NCBI RefSeq assembly: GCF_016889705.1
Contig: NZ_CP069526.1
Location: 5,518,001 to 5,582,000 of the forward strand
Origin: Amycolatopsis sp. FDAARGOS 1241
GTDB lineage: Bacteria > Actinomycetota > Actinomycetes > Mycobacteriales > Pseudonocardiaceae
Direction: 5' to 3'
DNA: 64,000 bases
The notes beneath the pieces are model-generated. The model was not told where the DNA came from. It saw only the letters and a list, made by a program, of their open reading frames with translations, and made no database searches. The translations under genes were made by a program, and so were the position numbers. Within the stretch, counting starts at the first letter, position 1, and the number at the start of each line of letters is the position of its first letter. This document shows positions 61,200 through 64,000 of this stretch, one piece after another.

Positions 61200-61379
61200 A
61201 TGACCCGCACACCCGGCCCCCGCCACGGCGCGGTGCCCAGGTGGCTGCGCGCGACGGTCTCCGGCCGCCGCCGGGCCGCCGCCGGGTGGCACCCGGGCGC
61301 CCCGTTCGTCGTCGGCATCCGCCGCACCTCCCCGGCGTGGTCCACGCGGCTCGACGAAATCGCGAGCCGCTTTCACTGA
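61200..61379 (+). CDS. Small basic ORF of unknown function
   Basis: A 59-codon frame beginning ATG at 61200, preceded by GAGAGGGG eight bases upstream. The product is Arg/Pro-rich (RHGAVPRWLRATVSGRRRAAAGW) with an ordered-looking tail (GIRRTSPAWSTRLDEIASRFH). A strong hairpin ends the unit 27 nt after the stop. I recognise no family. The ribosome-binding site and terminator argue for a real transcript; a small RNA instead of a protein is possible. Confidence 0.45.
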   Translation: MTRTPGPRHGAVPRWLRATVSGRRRAAAGWHPGAPFVVGIRRTSPAWSTRLDEIASRFH

Positions 61380-61406
61380 CACTTCCCACCGGGGATGGGG
61401 GAAGAC

Positions 61407-61444
61407 GCCCGCGCGCCCAGCCGGGGAGGGATGGGCGCGCGGGC
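61407..61444. terminator. 13-bp perfect inverted repeat, strong terminator hairpin
   Basis: GCCCGCGCGCCCA (61407-61419) and TGGGCGCGCGGGC (61432-61444) are perfectly complementary around a 12-nt loop. There is no T-run afterwards. It lies just downstream of the small ORF. Confidence 0.7.
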
Positions 61445-61662
61445 CCATGACGGAAACCAGAGCGCCCCCTCGCGCGTCCTGCTTTCCGATCGTCCAGTTT
61501 CAGTCCCTTCGCCCGGTTCACGACGTCTGGTGGCCGTCCCGCGGCAGCGCGTTCACCTACCGCTTCGCCTCGGACCGGTGCGACGGCACTGTCGCGAGTG
61601 GAACGGCCCGCTGCCGAGTGCGAACATCCGTCGGCATCAGCGAAGGGTGGTTTCCTGCGCTC
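61445..61662. other. Intergenic, nothing recognised
   Basis: A plus-strand frame is open from 61447 into the next gene's antisense strand, but its composition is shadow-like and it has no good ribosome-binding site. No other structure was seen. Confidence 0.4.
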
Positions 61663-62145
61663 TTACGACTGACTGTCCCGTTGCACCAACCGGTCGAGCA
61701 CTCGAGGAGCAAGCTCTGCCGGCTCGAGCCGGTAACTCCGCCGGCGGTCCTGGCTTTGCTCCTTGAGCGACGGCGAGAACTGCCACCGGCCGAGTGCGTT
61801 CGACGAGCCCGCCTTCGCCGCGAAATCAGTGCTGGGAACCAACCACGCCGTCACCAAGCGGGCCTCGGCGATGTCGACCGACACGAAGAGCAAGTGCAAA
61901 GCCGACCGGGGTGCGGAGCGTCTGCTTCCGCACGGACGCCATGAGCCTGCCTGCACTCGTTTGCTGCCGGACATCCGGGCCTTGACCTGAAACCCCCGCA
62001 TCGCGGAGCTGCCCCGGCGGTTGAACACCAGATCCACCCCCTCGTCGTCAGCAAGAGAAGTCGCCGCATCGAGCTCGCCGCGCGAGGCGAGGAGGCAGGT
62101 AGCGGCCACGAGGTGTTCGACGGCCTTGCCCATCCGGCCGACCAC
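61663..62145 (-). CDS. Small conserved-looking protein with a PD-(D/E)XK nuclease-like core
   Basis: A 160-residue protein: GKAVEHLVAATCLLASRGELDAATSLADDEGVDLVFNRRG...RGFQVKAR. The helix followed by D-x-x-D and then Q-V-K on the next strand is the arrangement of PD-(D/E)XK nuclease folds (also seen in DUF4365-like proteins), with the Glu replaced by Gln. The middle, SALHLLFVSVDIAEARLVTAWLVPS, supplies further strands. GTG 62145 has GAAGG upstream; ATG 62133 is equally possible. It is encoded alone, minus strand. Whether it cuts nucleic acid is unknown. Confidence 0.65.
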   Translation of the reverse strand: MVGRMGKAVEHLVAATCLLASRGELDAATSLADDEGVDLVFNRRGSSAMRGFQVKARMSGSKRVQAGSWRPCGSRRSAPRSALHLLFVSVDIAEARLVTAWLVPSTDFAAKAGSSNALGRWQFSPSLKEQSQDRRRSYRLEPAELAPRVLDRLVQRDSQS

Positions 62146-62329
62146 GGGGCCTTCAGCAGGTGGTCGGTGACCTCGTCGTCGGTCTCGATCGCTTCGCGCG
62201 CAAGCCAACCTCACACCCAGAGCCGTCCGTGGTCACAGCTCGTGGTCGTGCCACCGGCGCCCGGAGCTACGAGAACTACCCACCGCGTTGTCCACGGTCT
62301 CTGTGGCCCGCTTCTCTTCGCGGCGAGAG

Positions 62330-63241
62330 CTACTCGTCACCGCCGAGGTGGGGCAGGTCGGGGTTCTGCCGCAGAGCGTCCAGCACGACCTGGACCGCCG
62401 CGCGCCGGGGCGAACCGCGGCGGACGGCCGCGGTGATCGTGCGCGTCACCGGGGAGACCAGCTCCCGCGTGGCCACCCGGTAGCGCGGATCGACCGCCAG
62501 GCCGGGCAGCAAGGCGATCGACAGGCCGGCCTCGACGTGCTGCAGGGCGAGCATGTAGTTGCTGAACCGGCACACCACGCGCGGCTCGAAACCCGCCTGG
62601 CGGCACAGCCGCAGCGTCAGCGTGGCCATGTAGGACTGCGGCATGTCGAACGCCCAGGCCTCGTCGGCGAAGGTGGCGAGGTCGGCGGCGCCCCGGCGGG
62701 TGGCGGGGTGGTCCGGCGGCAGAACGGCGACGATCGGGTCCGTGGCGAGCGGCACGAGGTCCACGTCGGGGTCCAGGGGCTGCTCGACGAAGTCCGTGGT
62801 GGTGATGATGAGGTCCGCGTCGCCGCCGCGGAGAGCGGGCATGCTTTCGTGGGGCTCCAGCTGGAGGACCTCGACGTGGAGGTCGGGGTGCGCCGCGCCC
62901 AGGCGCGTGGCCGCGGGCACCGCCAGCGTGTGAACCGCGCTCTGGAACGCACCCAGCCGGACCAGGCCGGCGGGTTCCTCGCCGAGGCCGCGTAGCTCGG
63001 CTTCGACCGTGTCCATGTGGTCCAGGATCGCGCGGGCACGCCGGGCCAGGATGACGCCGGCCGGGGTGAGGCGGACGTGGCGGCCGGTGCGTTCGAGCAG
63101 CGCGGTGTGCGTTTCGGCCTCCAGCACGGCCAGCTGCTGCGACACGCTGGAAGCGCTCAGGTTCGACGCCTGGGCGACCGCGCGGATCGTCCCCAGGGTG
63201 TCCAGCCGGGTCAGCAGCCGCAGGCGCCACGGGTTCAGCAC
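62330..63241 (-). CDS. LysR family transcriptional regulator, DgdR-like by position
   Basis: A 303-residue LysR protein. The N-terminal winged helix is LLTRLDTLGTIRAVAQASNLSASSVSQQLAVLEAETHTALLERTGRHVRLTPAGVIL; the C-terminal part is a substrate-binding fold (VRLGAFQSAVHTLAVPAATRLGAAHPDLHVEVLQLEPHES). The start is GTG at 63241; no ribosome-binding site at proper distance is seen, so a leaderless message is possible. It is divergent from the dialkylglycine-decarboxylase-like gene, the same arrangement as dgdR/dgdA in Burkholderia, and probably controls it. Confidence 0.88.
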   Translation of the reverse strand: MLNPWRLRLLTRLDTLGTIRAVAQASNLSASSVSQQLAVLEAETHTALLERTGRHVRLTPAGVILARRARAILDHMDTVEAELRGLGEEPAGLVRLGAFQSAVHTLAVPAATRLGAAHPDLHVEVLQLEPHESMPALRGGDADLIITTTDFVEQPLDPDVDLVPLATDPIVAVLPPDHPATRRGAADLATFADEAWAFDMPQSYMATLTLRLCRQAGFEPRVVCRFSNYMLALQHVEAGLSIALLPGLAVDPRYRVATRELVSPVTRTITAAVRRGSPRRAAVQVVLDALRQNPDLPHLGGDE

Positions 63242-63255
63242 TCCCCATTGTGCGG

Positions 63256-63270
63256 TTCTGCCGAACAGAA
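63256..63270. promoter_or_regulatory. LysR-type binding site (T-N11-A inverted repeat)
   Basis: TTCTGCCGAACAGAA is an inverted repeat (TTCTG/CAGAA) that contains the T-N11-A pattern of LysR sites. It lies between the divergent LysR gene and the aminotransferase gene, 15 bp from the LysR start codon. Confidence 0.6.
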
Positions 63271-63287
63271 TGTCCGGAATCGTGAGC

Positions 63288-64000
<713 letters not shown>

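Noticed and set aside
61447..61944. 165-codon plus-strand gene
   Set aside because: It is antisense to the nuclease-like gene for half its length and has shadow-type composition.

Overview
The window is very GC-rich (by eye above 70%), uses GTG and TTG starts freely, and packs genes with 4-nt ATGA/GTGA overlaps. With two very large LuxR-type ATPase regulators, an F420-type luciferase-like oxidoreductase, a mycofactocin-type short-chain dehydrogenase and many fatty-acid/CoA enzymes, it points to an actinomycete. I would guess a pseudonocardial genus such as Amycolatopsis, but the genus is inference. No rRNA, tRNA, phage, transposase or CRISPR array was seen. The theme is catabolism of unusual acids through CoA thioesters, with a notable number of broken genes.

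Region 1 (1-15.5 kb). The 3' end of a biotin-dependent acyl-CoA carboxylase alpha subunit is followed by two catabolic gene groups. One minus-strand operon runs from a cytochrome P450 (start near 8577, apparently frameshifted) through an NTF2-like protein, an acyl-CoA ligase, a VOC protein, a phytoene-desaturase-like flavoprotein and three short-chain dehydrogenases (down to 1037). The second group (minus strand, 12800-9904) holds a paralogous flavoprotein, an LLM-class oxidoreductase and another NTF2-like protein. A 5'-truncated ligase and an intact ligase (12968-15445) are divergent from it. The two divergent promoter regions share a CAAACGGCCG-centred motif, so the groups may be one regulon.

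Region 2 (15.5-30.4 kb). An NmrA-like protein, a YeeE/YedE remnant, a UbiD decarboxylase under a 16-bp palindrome, an enoyl-CoA hydratase broken by one TAG, and a HEAT-repeat protein flanked by about 100-bp repeats come first. An operon follows for a molybdenum hydroxylase (coxM-coxS-coxL), a methylmalonate-semialdehyde-type dehydrogenase, a CoxG-like protein and an IclR regulator. Inside that operon lies a livF remnant left by a deletion that also removed the native end of coxL.

Region 3 (30.4-53.8 kb) is the most striking part. A minus-strand run of 22 genes (51667-30439) begins with a complete branched-chain-amino-acid-type ABC importer (livK-G-F-H-M). It continues with acyl-CoA dehydrogenases, a cyclase-family hydrolase, a TetR regulator, a phenylacetate-CoA-ligase-like enzyme, thiolase, 3-hydroxyacyl-CoA dehydrogenase, a CaiB-type CoA-transferase, a DECR/PECR-like reductase and an IpdAB-like CoA-transferase pair. 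It ends with crotonase, hotdog hydratases, a TesB thioesterase and a PRISE-like reductase. Eighteen of its 21 junctions are 4-nt overlaps. A divergent three-gene operon (51899-53825: two crotonases and an NTF2-like protein) shares the intergenic region, and both promoters carry CATAC/GTATG inverted repeats. This looks like a self-contained import, activation, ring-opening and beta-oxidation module for an unidentified cyclic or branched carboxylic acid.

Region 4 (53.8-64 kb). A frameshifted secreted-protein remnant and other non-coding sequence precede two tandem LuxR-family ATPase regulators. Then come a small ORF followed by a strong hairpin, a small nuclease-fold-like protein, and a LysR regulator divergent from a 2,2-dialkylglycine-decarboxylase-like aminotransferase cut by the window end.
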